A stretch of DNA of 64,000 bases from Undaria pinnatifida (lineage: Eukaryota > Sar > Phaeophyceae > Laminariales > Alariaceae): assembly GCA_012845835.1 (NCBI GenBank), contig JABAKD010000021.1, positions 2,803,706 to 2,867,705 of the forward strand, given 5' to 3'. The notes under the pieces were generated by a model, which was not told where the DNA came from, ran no database searches, and was given only the letters and a program-made list of their open reading frames with translations. This document shows, piece by piece, positions 1-9,948 of this stretch. The translations under genes were made by a program, and so were the position numbers. Position 1 is the stretch's first letter, and each line of letters opens with the position of its first letter.

Positions 1-897
1 AGGTACGTGGCTCATCTGTTTGCCTGCTCATTCGACGAGGTCACAGCAAGCAGCCCTCGTTGTGGCCCCACCCACAATATTATCATGTGTTTGACTGTGA
101 GCGCCCGCCACGTGCGTTTTTGTGTACCCCGCCCCACTTGTTACAGGCAAGTCTGTGTAATACGCACGCGTGTGATAATGTGGCGGTGGAACACCGGGGA
201 CATGGGATTTTTGCACCCCAAGCTCCGGTACCTGGTAGCACCGAACCCTCAAAAGATATGCCAGCAGAGGCATGTCCGTCAAGGGAAAATGTGTACCGGT
301 CAAGGGTAAAGCCGAGTGAGTGTTCCCATACTTAAACCTAGTGGTGTGGCGTCCGCCAAGGCAAATCAAAATTGGCATTATATATATAGTCTGTCAAAGG
401 AAGGGGGTGAACGCGTCCTGTGTTCTGACGTGTTTAACTGATGATTGTCGAGGACCGTTACGTACTAAAAGCGTTACACAAAGTAAGAGAGGCTGTTGGC
501 GCCGCTGCCTGGAAGCCCTCGGGAATGGTGCACAGGGGATTGCCCTGCAGAGTGCTTGTGTTTTGAAAACAGCAATTCGACAGCCTGCTGTGGCTGACGA
601 CGTGAAGCGTATTCACTCTCGGTGTTTTACCGTCAATCGCCCGCACGATAACCACCATCTCATCAGATCTTCTCCGGTGGGGATACAAAACCGCCCGCAA
701 TTTTTTTGGTGTCACGACCACGATACTCATCGGCAACCGAGACTTTTGTTCACGGCATACGCAGCCAGTGCATGTGCATGCAGCATCCTCATTTCATAAA
801 ATGCACACAACGGTTGTTACGGTTTCACGGCCGTGACTGTTTTTACAATGTATACTCGCGTATAAACAGTTCGGATTTTTTTTTATAATTCTATACA
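1..897. other. No gene recognised upstream of the retrotransposon
   Basis: Several overlapping open frames of 60-160 codons exist on both strands, but none shows a domain, a splice pattern or a composition that sets it apart from chance. No repeat shared with the rest of the window was noticed here. The stretch ends in a T-rich run directly before the 5' LTR. Confidence 0.5.
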
Positions 898-1424
898 TGT
901 TAAGATACGGCCTCGAAAGGCATGTAATGATCCGTATTTGAGATAATTTGGATGGGTTTTGTTTGATAAGGTTGGCGTTTTATATTCGGGATAGTCAGGA
1001 AATAGATCGGAGGCTGTTGATAGCTGGCGCGGGAAGGCGTGGTGATGACTCAAGACGGTGACACAGAACTCTCTCTTATATTATCCAGCCGTCGAGCCTG
1101 ACTCGGTCTCCTATGGGGCCAACTACGAGTGACAGCTCATGGCAAATAATGCCGGGAACTATCCGGCCAAATAGTCCCCTTACACCTTATACATGAATCC
1201 CTTACCAATATCCGGAACTCCCTGATATAAGATGGATCATAATCGCCATGTTCATGAGGACAACCAACAGAGGCACGTGCCTCCGATCTCAGAAGCCATC
1301 CGGGGCTCTGGTAGAATAGAATAAAGCTACGCGTCTACGAAGGCAAAGAAAATTAGTACTCTCCGAGGACCTGCTCAATTGGCAGACCTCCAGGGGGCAC
1401 TCTGTCCCCACCAATACCCTTACA
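898..1424 (+). repeat. 5' LTR (527 bp, contains a 257-bp insert)
   Basis: It matches the 3' LTR nearly base for base over 898-1013 and 1271-1424, including the block about 'tacggcctcgaaaggc' and the block about 'ctccgaggacctgctcaatt'. The extra length comes from an insertion at 1014-1270. It starts TG and ends CA as LTRs do. A candidate primer-binding site beginning TGGCAGCG lies about 30 bp downstream, farther than usual, so the true 3' edge could lie near 1455. Confidence 0.8.
1014..1270. mobile_element. Small insertion in the 5' LTR with 3-bp target duplication
   Basis: The 257 bp are absent from the 3' LTR, where the two flanks join directly. The insert begins CTGTTG and ends CAACAG (6-bp inverted ends) and is flanked by AGG on both sides (1011-1013 and 1271-1273), while the empty site in the other LTR has a single AGG. 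That is the signature of a small DNA transposon or MITE insertion. No coding capacity. I did not see another copy in the window. Confidence 0.6.
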
Positions 1425-1691
1425 TTATAGCGTTGTCTTAGGCTAGACTTGCTATTGTGGCAGCGTTCCTCCAATCTCTCCGATAGCTGTTTTTCGAAGC
1501 GATTTTGCTTTTGCTTTCCATCGAGCCCACAACCCCTGTCCCTTCACTGGCTTCTCAATGGAAGGAGCGCCCTTCCTCTTCCAACGGCGACCGCAACAGC
1601 AGTGAGATGGCGGGGGCCCCTCCTGTTGGTCGCCGGGCACGAACCACACGGACGACACCTTCCAACTACGTGCGGGCGACACCGATCTTCG

Positions 1692-1886
1692 GAGCACACT
1701 CCTCGTCTCGGCTTTTGGTCCCATCAGTTCCCCGCCAGCTGTGTTACATGGGCCACCCCGCAGCGGAACTGTCCAAACCCCATCCATCAGGAGCACACTC
1801 CTCGTCTCGGCTTTGGGTCGCATCAGTTCCCCGCCAGCAGGTCGCATGGACCACTCCGCAGCGGAACTGCCCAAGCCCCACCCATC
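1692..1886 (+). repeat. 99-bp tandem duplication in the element's 5' interior
   Basis: Two units (from 1692 and 1791) begin 'gagcacactcctcgtctcgg' and share most of their sequence, including 'catcagttccccgccag'. They fall where a gag gene would be expected. The open frames through them are proline-, arginine- and histidine-rich, and no gag domain or plus-strand zinc knuckle is recognisable. Confidence 0.75.
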
Positions 1887-1890
1887 AGAC

Positions 1891-3375
1891 TTGTTCGATC
1901 CGCGCTCCGCCAGCATGTTGCACTGCTCATCTCCGCGAGCTGCCAGCACAAGCCCCAAGATCGCCCGTCGACCTGTACTTTTTTTTGCGCTTCGGGGCTG
2001 AGGCATATGCACGACACGCCACGGACAAGCATACTGGAATCAACTCTTCGAAGGACCATCGACGGGGACTTCGATTGCTGAGAGAGCCCATCGGCCTGCA
2101 TACACCTTTGCTGACGGATCCAGGCCGACCTTCGCGGGACCCCCTTGAACTATGGGCACCGTGCTCTAGGAGCTCATGTCCGGGCTCTTTTCTTGTGGTC
2201 CTCTCTGGGAAGGAACAGGCGGTGCTCGTGGAATGTTTGGGCTTTCTCGTTTGGCGTTTTTTCCAGTACTCGCGTTTTCGTATGGGTTTCAGTACATACG
2301 TCGATCCGTTTTGCGCGTCGAACAAACTGCTGTGCTCCCTTTCTGCTGAAAATAGTACACAGCTACTAATTTGACGCAACCCGGACCCCTCCCCGATCTT
2401 TCGCGATCTACAGCGTTTCACTGCGCCACATAGCTTCAACCACCGTCATGTTCGCAGCGGTACCAACTACAGTGCAGCATAATGGGTTCGCTGTCAATAC
2501 GTGCCATATACCGCCGGATTATCAGCTGTAGAAGTCACTGTACAGCAGCCGAGCCGCCTACTTTGCTCCTGCCCATCCACCGCATAGCTCGACCCATCAC
2601 TGCCCCAGCGTCCACAGTTACAGCACTGCAGCTCTGACACCCTCCGCTGCTGTGCGAGTTCTCCTTGCAAGTTCGATTCGAGAGGTTTTGTCGTCTTGGT
2701 CCCCCCGTGACTAGAACTTGAATTTAGTGAACGCTGAAACTGTGTGCTGGCTTTTTTAGGCAAGGCTGTCGGCGTGTGCGATGCCCTATATTCCACCATT
2801 CATGGGTACGCGGGGGCTAACACCACTTTCTGTATGGGCACAGCTGCGATAGTGCGGCACTCTGCGCTGCTGTCGACGCAACTGTCCCTTTATGTTGGCG
2901 GTCGATTTGAAGTGTGGGAAGGCCAACACTAAAACATCGAAATCTTCTGCGAGGCTCGATCCGGTGTTTGCTCGCGATAACTGCGGGCGCTCTGTCCTTA
3001 TTTCCATCAAGGAGGAGTCGACAAGATTAGCTACCTCGTCTCCCTTTTCTCAGAGGTATAACGGAAAAGAGCCTCTGCGGGTAAAACCGTTATCGCCACC
3101 TGCCCGAGCCCGGCTCCAGAAGACGCCCACATGGTCTACGGACTCTGATTCGTCTTTTAACACGCTAACCCACGTGTTTCAGGCTACGTCTGCCCCGGTG
3201 GCACAGGAAGAAGATCCGACATTGCGCGACGGGCCAGTGGTGACGCCACGGCCTCCACCCTGATCAGCTGGACGCTATTCCCGTAAATTTACGGAAAAAT
3301 CGCGCCTCTAGTTAAGCAGTAACGGCTCAGAGCCCCTGCCCCATCGGGTGCAGTTAGAGCAGTTTTCTTGCGGTT
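1891..3375 (+). other. Retrotransposon interior, unrecognised (gag position)
   Basis: There are open frames of 100-290 codons on both strands but no capsid motif. A CCNC-G cluster resembling part of a zinc knuckle occurs only on the minus strand at about 2620-2640 and is probably chance. By position this would be gag, too diverged or rearranged to confirm. Confidence 0.3.
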
Positions 3376-3960
3376 ATACGCCAAAGAGCGGAGAGGCCGC
3401 CACGCAATAAACCGTGGGTTTGGACTCGCGTCGTGCTCTCGAGGCCTCGCGCTCTTGAGGGGGATACTACAGGCCCAAAGCACCGAGGGCTGGTGTTCCC
3501 AGAGGGGGACATTGCAGATCCAAATGTCCAACGAAGCTACCGACGGGTTGGCACCGTTGGTGTTGGACTCTTTTTCGGGTGCAGCGAGGGCGGCTTCTTA
3601 CGAGTTTCCGCCAGCGAGTGAGGAGGACCCCAGGCGATAAACCGTGGGTTTGGACTCGCATCTTACTCCCGAGGCCTGGTGCTCCCGCATGGGAACACTA
3701 CAGGCCCAAAGAGCCGAGGGCTGGTGTTCCCAGAAGGAGACATTGCAGACCCACAAATGTCCAACGAGGCTACCGACGGGTTGGCACAGTCGGTTTTTGC
3801 CATTTTTCGGGCGCAGTTAGAGCGGATTCTCGCGTTTTCCCGTCAACGAGCGAAGAAGACCCGGGGCGAGAAACCACGGGTTCGGATTCGCGTCGTGCTT
3901 CCGAGGCCTGGTGTTCCCGGACGGGGACATTGCGGGCCCAAATTCCAACACGGCTTTTGA
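3376..3960 (+). repeat. 230-bp tandem repeat, about 2.5 units, before the NADAR domain
   Basis: The motif 'aaaccgtgggtttggactcg' recurs at about 3409 and 3639, with a diverged third copy at about 3870. Each unit also carries a 'ggcctggtgttcccgg' type block. Open frames run through the units, so the repeat may once have coded a repetitive linker between the gag region and the NADAR domain. The last unit runs directly into the NADAR frame. Confidence 0.75.
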
Positions 3961-4528
3961 CCCTTCTCTCGAATACTCCACAGACAAAGTTGTGTTACTC
4001 TTGCAGCCCCCATCCTATTTTCCACCGTGGTCCCCTTCGTCGTTGGCCGTGGACGACGTGCCATATCATTGCGCGGAGCAGTACATAATGGCCGAAAAGA
4101 CCAGGCTTTTCCAAGACCCTCAAGCAGTGGAGCTCATCATGTCGTCGCCTGGTCCAAGCAGACGCAACCGCATCGGTCGAGGCGTGCGCAACTTTGACCC
4201 CGGTGCTGGGGGCAGGGAAAAGCAAAACGCCGTGTTATTTGACACCTACGCCAAATTCACGCAGAATCCAGCAATATGAAATCACCTTTTGAGCTCTGAC
4301 AACAAGGTTCTGGCTGAATCCAGCCCTCTGGACCCAGTATGGGGTATCTTGGTCCCCGGGAATGTGGTCCCAGGGTCCACAACCCATGCCAGGGGAGAAG
4401 AAAACTTGCTCGGCGAGGCATTTTCTGCCGTTCGCGAAGATATTTGCGACAGTGAGACCGGGTCAGAGCCCCCGGCCTCCCCTAGTTGGTTCCGCGCCTG
4501 CACTGCGAATGGACCAAGGCTACGTTAG
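3911..4528 (+). pseudogene. NADAR (YbiA-like) domain, interrupted by one in-frame stop
   Basis: NADAR domains (YbiA/RibX family) act in NAD/ADP-ribose and riboflavin-intermediate chemistry; bacterial YbiA is an N-glycosidase. In one frame (positions = 2 mod 3) I see the family order: the N-terminal F-x2-WSP motif; VPYHCAEQYIMAEKTRLF, carrying the conserved glutamate of the E-x-Y-x-M-x2-K motif; SPGPSRRNRIGRGVRNF; TYAKFTQNP; then after a TGA at 4277-4279, in the same frame, KVLAESSPLDPVWGI, the typical C-terminal SP-x-D-x-x-WGI motif. The tryptophan usual after the GR-x-V-x-x-F motif is replaced by a Gly-rich stretch. The frame continues to 4528 without further recognisable sequence. It sits between the tandem repeats and the integrase of the retrotransposon and reads the same way, so it is probably part of the element's polyprotein. 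Decayed in this copy. Confidence 0.82.
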
Positions 4529-6111
4529 GGGGGGTACCCCGATTTTCACTGGTGTGTTTGAGCCCCTCGCACGAGTAGCTCTGTACCCTACGGATGAAGA
4601 TGGTTTAGGAACTTGGTTTGCCGCAGCTTAGATCACCTTTGCATTGCGGATTAATTTCGTCAATATAAAACATAAAGAAAACGTAAGATTGCACAGGAAC
4701 AAAGGGGTTACTCGCGCGAGTGACCCCCTAGCCACTGAAATAAAAGGCCCAAAAGGGGACCCCCCTACCGTAGCCTGGGTCAATGCAAGAACAAGAACTT
4801 TCGTCCGCGCCGCGCCCGGGCCGTGAACAGCGGCCAGCGCTCGCAAAGCTTCCCCTTCGCCGTTTCCGACCTTTTCTCGGGCGCGTTGGCCAGCTAAAAG
4901 CCGTGACGTTTTAGAGATAGCTTCTGGCGTCGGTTCTGACCTTGCGCTGTCAGAACACGGCCCCTGTTTCGTCGGGGGTGTTGTGACACTGGACGACATT
5001 TCGTTCACTATGAAAATCGCGTACATCAGTCGAGCAACGCCCGACTCGAAGAGGCACTAGACTCCTTTAGATTTGGGGACCGGCAGCATTGTTTGGGCTC
5101 CTCAACGCCTCCAAGGGTACTGTGGGGGACAAAATTTCGCATATCCTCTTGCCACAAGACATAGGAGAGCATTGGCAAGGTGGGTACCCTCAATGCACGA
5201 GTCCAGCGGTAGCTTGGGTTTGTCACCGCGTTCGATTGCACACTCGAGTACCGCAAAGGCAGCGCCAATGGCATTGCCGATTTTTCTGGCCCGCTTGCCA
5301 GAGCCTGCTACGGAGTGCGACTGCAGTGGCTTGACAAACTTCAACCTCGTGGGGTTGACAAGCCCCAACCCCGTTGGAGATAGCGGTATCTACCTCCTAC
5401 GGACTGGCGAGCTGCGCGCTCCCTCTTCGGCGATCCCAGGGGCCGGTTGGGTGGATTCGTGCCCCGCATCGAAAGCACTGCTTTGGGTGGACTCGTGTCC
5501 CGCACCGAACGCACTGTCTTGGGTGGACTCGTGCCCCTCGCCGAAAGCACTGGCTTGGGTGGGCTCATGCCCCGCACTGAACATGCTGCTTTCGGTGGGC
5601 TCCCTCTCACCTCAACCGCATTCACGATTTTCGAACACACGAGCCACGTATAAGTATTGACGGCCTTTCTGCCCCCCCGGGGAGATTCGTCGTTCGTTTT
5701 TCTGCATCCGTCGCCACTACCGAAGGCTGTACCGGCCGCGGGTCGATTTGGCCTGCCGCTTAAACCGTTTTCGCTTCGATTTTTGCCATACCCATCGAGG
5801 GCGGCACGGGCTCCGCAGAAGCCCTGACTGCAGCGACGCCCATCGCACAGCCGCCTCCTCTATCAAGGAGTTCTACACAGGAGACAGACTCCGCCGCGAC
5901 CACCGGTTCGACTGTGTCCATCTCTGCCTTGCTTGGCGCTCCAGCCCCTCCGTCGTTGACGACGCGCCGACGAATAGCGATAGCAACCGGCAATGCACCC
6001 TCGCTGTAAAATATGGATTCGGGCCCGGCGGGGCCCCTCGGCCATCTTCCAGACAATGTTCGCGCGTTATTCGCCTGCTGATTGGAAGCGAGAGCAGCAC
6101 GCTGAGCCGAC
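4529..6111 (+). other. Retrotransposon interior where protease/RT/RNase H would be expected
   Basis: I read all three plus frames for aspartic protease (D-T/S-G) and reverse transcriptase (Y/F-x-D-D) signatures and saw none in a convincing context. The space (1.6 kb) is too short for full protease, RT and RNase H. Either an internal deletion removed pol or the element relies on an autonomous partner. It contains a 36-bp minisatellite, listed separately. Confidence 0.45.
5446..5600 (+). repeat. 36-bp minisatellite, about four units, in frame
   Basis: Units have the form 'ttgggtggactcgtgccccg' followed by 'aaagcactg' variants. The 36-bp period keeps a frame open with repeats of the type GGLVSRTERTVL. 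It lies inside the retrotransposon upstream of the integrase. Confidence 0.75.
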
Positions 6112-7107
6112 GTGCCATGCTATGATGCGCTACATCTCTATCGACCGGCCATCGGTCCTGCCGCCCGACTTTTGGGCGTGCTACCCTTTGCGCAAGCGTC
6201 CCTCCTTTTCAGACATCCAGGAGCTGGCGAGGGTCGACTACATGCAACCGACGACGATATCGTCCTACTCGTCCGTAACCTGACACTGCCGCCAACAAGG
6301 TCTGACGAACCAAACCCTGTGAGGCGAGCTGCTTGCTTGCTAAATGACGAGCCTGTTCGCATCTGCGCCCCCCTGCTCATGCGCCCTCGGATCATGCAAG
6401 GTTGTCACTCGGCGGCCTCTCATCACCTTGGCACCACGCGCACGTTGCGCATGCTGGAGCCGTTTCGTTGGTGGATTGGCATGAATGTGTGCACCCTGTG
6501 GTGGCTTCGCCACTGCTTGAAATGCCAAGTACGGAAAACCCCACGGCTGACTGTCCGCTGGCCAATCATCTCAATGCCTCTACCGGAAGGCCCGGGTATC
6601 GCCGTCAGTGTTGACTACTTTAGCCCCCTCTCGGTCACACCACGAGGCAACACCTACATCCTGTTGTTCACCGATGACTTCAGTCGCCTGTTCTCCGATC
6701 GCTTCAGTCGTCGGGCCGACATGTTCCCCGTCAGTACCGCTGAGGTCACCGCGGAGGGTAAAGCCAATATCCTGGTAAACCAATGCATTCCCTTGTGGGG
6801 GTGCCGGCGCACCGTACTCTCGGACAACAGCCTACAGTTCTGCTCGGTTCTTTCACAAGCTGTATATCAGCTGTTGGGTGTGCACCAGCTTGTTACAAGC
6901 TCCTATCATCCCAACTGCTACGGGGGCGTTGAGCGGGTAAACAACGCTATGGCCCAAATGCTGGCTATGGTCGTCAACGAGCGACAAGACGATTGGGACT
7001 TGCATCTGCCCCACGCCGAATTTGCTTACAACAATTCCGTCATCGCGGCGACGGGTCTGGCGCCCAACGAGGTTCACATGTGGGCAGACTCCCACGGCTC
7101 TCCCTGA
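6112..7107 (+). pseudogene. Ty3/gypsy integrase: H2C2 zinc finger and D,D-35-E core
   Basis: Integrase inserts the element's cDNA into the host genome. The frame shows the N-terminal zinc finger (HSAASHHLGTTRTL, then HCLKCQ), then the catalytic core: first Asp in VSVDYF, second Asp in TVLSDN, and Glu in GGVERVN exactly 35 residues after the second Asp, followed by LPHAEFAYNN, a typical Ty3/gypsy motif. All catalytic residues are present. The frame is lost by a shift near 7080-7107, after the typical downstream motif, and sequence before about 6320 looks scrambled. An extra seven or so residues (a partial repeat of FSRLFSDRFSRR) follow the first Asp. It is a member of pol whose RT part is missing here. 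Confidence 0.9.
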
Positions 7108-7126
7108 CGGTTTTCGACCGCACTAG

Positions 7127-7664
7127 ACCAGAGTCTGGCCCGTGACCACCTGGCCTATTGCGACTTGGCCACCGACCGGCAAAAGCGGGTGAACGGCATT
7201 GTCCGCGCACACCACGCCCTCGCCGTTTCTCGTGTCAACCGCAGAAACTCCGCCCTCGCCGACGCGCTGCGTCCAGCACCTAGCTTCGCTACGGGTGGTT
7301 AAACATGGGTGCACAATTCTGCCTCTACCATCCGCCAGGGTGTGAAGGCGAACACCGACGCCAAGGTACTCAAGGCCAAACTCGCGTTTAACTGGACGGG
7401 CCCGTACTATATTCTGGCAATCGGTCCCTGCTCCACCGCCGAGCCCCCGGACGGTTCGCCGCTCGGGAGCAACCTCATCTAGTTGGATCTCCCTTCCGAC
7501 CTGCCCGGTTCGGGCGCTCGTCGGCGTGTGGCCATCGAGCGCTGCAAACCCTGCGCCAACCCCCACGACAGTGGGGACATGCCCAAATACCTACCGGCGG
7601 CGCTGACGCAGTACGTGCTCAACAATATTCCAAGAAGTTCCCACCGTACCACGTAACTCAAGAC
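7127..7664 (+). pseudogene. Integrase C-terminal region with GPY/F module
   Basis: It continues the integrase after the frameshift. Recognisable pieces are ARDHLAYCDLATDRQKR, the GPY/F motif as NWTGPYYIL near 7390-7420, then RRVAIERCKPCANPHDSGDM. In-frame stops lie at about 7302 (TAA) and 7482 (TAG), each in place of an expected sense codon. The GPY/F module is found at the C-terminus of Ty3/gypsy and retroviral integrases and supports DNA binding. No function is expected in this copy. Confidence 0.75.
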
Positions 7665-7689
7665 GACGTTTCGACTCCCATCCAACGGC

Positions 7690-7846
7690 TGGAGGTGGAG
7701 CAGATCACCGGTCATCGGTCGGTACTTGGGCGAGATGGCGTCATCGCTGGTGCTATACAAGACGCATTGGGCGGGACTCTCCAAACCGTCCTGGGAGCGG
7801 TAAATGGACGTCCACCTCTCCCGCTCCCACATCTTGCGTTATTGGG
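7690..7846 (+). pseudogene. Chromodomain of the integrase, frameshifted
   Basis: Read in pieces: LEVEQITGHRSV, then after a shift VLYKTHWAGLSKPSWER, then after a TAA at 7801 MDVHLSRSHILRYW. This is the chromodomain order (V-E-x-I, then Y-x-x-W-x-G, x-S-W-E, and a C-terminal helix ending L-x-x-Y). Chromodomains of chromoviruses target integration to marked chromatin. At least one frameshift and one stop separate the pieces. Confidence 0.72.
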
Positions 7847-7966
7847 TCGGAACCCCGGACCATCACCGCCAAGCCAACCGCCTCTACCGCCGAATGCGGA
7901 TCGGGGCGGCACAGCGTGAGCTCTCCCGCAACAACGGGGAACGTTTCCTAACGCCGGGCTACGCCT

Positions 7967-8257
7967 GTGTCTCCGCGTCGATTGGGTCCGTCGCGACCAC
8001 GACACAGTACTTTTTCTAAGGGAGCTCACTTTTGGTACGAGGGAGACGATGGGTTATGGTGGCTTGGAAAAATTAGCGCGAGCACTACCGAGGACAAGGT
8101 ATACCTGGTCCGCTTTCTGGACGACCCGGGACCGATTAAACTTCATCTTCCCCCGGCGCGTTACACGACTTCGACGGGAGCCGTACGAGGCTCTTGGTGC
8201 CTGCCAGTTCACATCGCCAGTGCGTTGCCTCGGGGAATCCAACGTAACGTAGCCTAA
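7967..8257 (+). pseudogene. Small SH3/Tudor-like domain downstream of the chromodomain
   Basis: An open frame contains KGAHFWYEGDDGLWWLGK, then VYLVRFLDDPGPIKL and RYTTSTGAVRGSWCL. The pattern (aromatic, D-G-x-W-W-x-G-K-I, then x-Y-x-V-R-F-x-D-D) resembles the five-stranded barrels of Tudor or chromo-barrel readers, which bind modified histone tails. The fold is inferred from pattern only. It follows the chromodomain on the same strand, so the element may carry two chromatin readers. This is the best preserved frame in the element. Confidence 0.55.
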
Positions 8258-9177
8258 AAAATCTCGACGCACGGCCGTGGCCAGTTGACTTTCAAGCCGC
8301 CACCGCTCCTCGATAGTTCTCCATTTCTTGGGGATATGAGGTTTGATCTTTGACTTTGGGTTGTTCGTAGTGTCCTGATTGTCTTCGTCGAGTTTTGGGG
8401 CGGTTCTTTCCTTTTTTTTCGTTTTGTCCTGCTGAATCCCCTGCTCAGTGCCGGGCCAGGGTCCGGGTAAAACGCCGCTATCTGAGGCGCAGGGCTGTCG
8501 CTTTTTCGTCGTTGTTCAATTTCGCCCTGCCGATGCCCTCCTCAGCCCAGAGCCGGGGGGCGACCAGGGTAACCTGTTCGCGCGCAACGTGCGGTATAGG
8601 GTTATGTAAGGGTCTGTGTGTCATCATATATATTTGCGTGTTGTTTTTGTTCTACTTTGCTTTGTCGGCAAAACACTTCCCCCCTCACGGGGCTGGAGGT
8701 GTTGCCACCTTCCATCCCTGGTATTTGTCGTTTCCTCGTCTAACCCCCCGCCATGCCGATGGCCCGCGGGAGGTTTTGCGCATGACTTCTCTCTTGTGTT
8801 AGCGCCTATGTTCTCCACCACATCGACGAGGGCTCGCCTCGCCATAGTACCTTATATGTGGTTGGTTCGCCGTAGAGCCTTTCCTGCCCCCCCCCGCCAC
8901 ACCGTCGGCATGCGGCAGGCTCTAGAGCCTTTTCTTTCCCCCCCGCCACACCGGCGGCACGCGGCAGGTTTTTGATGGGTGATTGTTTCCTTGTTGTAGG
9001 ATCTGCGTTTCCTTCAACTACTTTTCTTCGCATGATCCTGGCTCCATAGCCAGACCGTTAGAGGTGTGGGAGTGGGTTTTGAGGAGCCGTATCTTCGACT
9101 CATGGTCTAGTTCGTAGAACCGGAGTTTCCCCGAATCTCCCATATTTCTGCATATGCGGCTCATCAGGGCGGGCTAG

Positions 9178-9446
9178 TGTTAAAATACGGCCTCGAAAGG
9201 CCTGTAGTTATCCGTATTTGAGATAAATTGGATGGGTTCCGTATGATAAGGTTGGCGTTTTATATTCGGGAAAGTTGGGAAATAGATCGGAGGCACGTGC
9301 CTCTGATCTCAAAAGCCGTCCGGGGCTCTGGTGGAATCGAATAAAGCTACGTCTCTACGAAGGCGAAGAAAGTGAGTACTCTCCGAGGACCTGCTCAATT
9401 GGCAGACCTGCATGGGGCATTTTGTATCCCCAGCAATAACCTTACA
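9178..9446 (+). repeat. 3' LTR (269 bp, lacks the insert)
   Basis: It starts TGTTAAAATACGGCCTCG and ends CCTTACA, matching the 5' LTR apart from point differences and the missing 257-bp insert. At the empty site it contains a near-perfect 24-bp palindrome centred on GGCACGTGCC. The purine-rich tract expected just upstream is short (AGGGCGGG). Confidence 0.8.
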
Positions 9447-9643
9447 ACTACGAGTACACTGCATGAGTAACACGGACATATGATATCAAACCGCTCTTTG
9501 AACGAGTACTCGTCGACTTCTACATAGCACACCCAGTGTCAGCGCTGATTCTTCAGCGTTTATAGTATCTGTGCACAGAATATAAAAATCGTCCTGTTGA
9601 CCCTGACAACATCCAGGGAATTCATTGGCCTATATAATAGCCT

Positions 9644-9948
9644 GTCGCCCCGTTGGCGTATCAGGTTATCCTCGAGCCTGGTATAGGTCAGTTCTTCAGT
9701 TCGAGCCCGGCCGAGTGCTTACTCGCATATAAGTTCGTGGGGACTTTTTCTTGGGGACAAAATGACTTGCGGAAAGCGCGAGAGCGTGAGTTAGCAACAC
9801 TCGATGAAAAATCGACGAGCAGTGGGATTGCTGACTCCTATGCGCGATAAAAATTGAAGGCAAGAACCGGGGGGGAGAAGGGACGACACCTGTGACCACG
9901 GCTTGTCCAGAAGCTGGAAAGTAGAAGTGTGAGAAAAAAAAAAAAAAT
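9644..9948 (+). mobile_element. SINE-A copy 1, tRNA-derived, full length with poly(A)
   Basis: It starts near GTCGCCCCGTTGGCG. The A box reads TGGCGTATCAGG (9654-9665) and the B box AGTTCGAGCCC about 35 bp later, as in RNA polymerase III promoters. A conserved body follows ('gacttgcggaaagcgcgaga', 'cacctgtgaccacggcttgt', 'ccagaagctggaaagtag') and it ends in a poly(A) run (9935-9947). Four further copies lie in the window in both orientations. Confidence 0.85.

Larger units (their letters stand above)
898..9446 (+). mobile_element. Degenerate Ty3/gypsy LTR retrotransposon, chromovirus type, carrying a NADAR domain
   Basis: Two related direct repeats (898-1424 and 9178-9446), each starting TGTTA and ending TTACA, bound 7.7 kb of interior. 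Plus-strand order: low-complexity 5' region, 230-bp tandem repeats, NADAR domain, 36-bp minisatellite, integrase zinc finger and core, GPY/F module, chromodomain, second small C-terminal domain. Integrase followed by a chromodomain is the hallmark of chromoviruses in Ty3/gypsy. No reverse transcriptase, RNase H or protease motif was found between the NADAR domain and the integrase, so this copy cannot be autonomous. Stops and frameshifts interrupt every domain except the last. No matching target-site duplication is visible at the two outer edges, so an end may be truncated or rearranged. A GC-rich 0.9-kb tail (8260-9177) without coding signal precedes the 3' LTR. Confidence 0.85.

Noticed and set aside
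1449..2374. Plus-strand frames of 210 and 289 codons as gag
   Set aside because: No capsid or zinc-knuckle motif; the length comes from a GC-rich 99-bp duplication. Kept only as an unrecognised interior.
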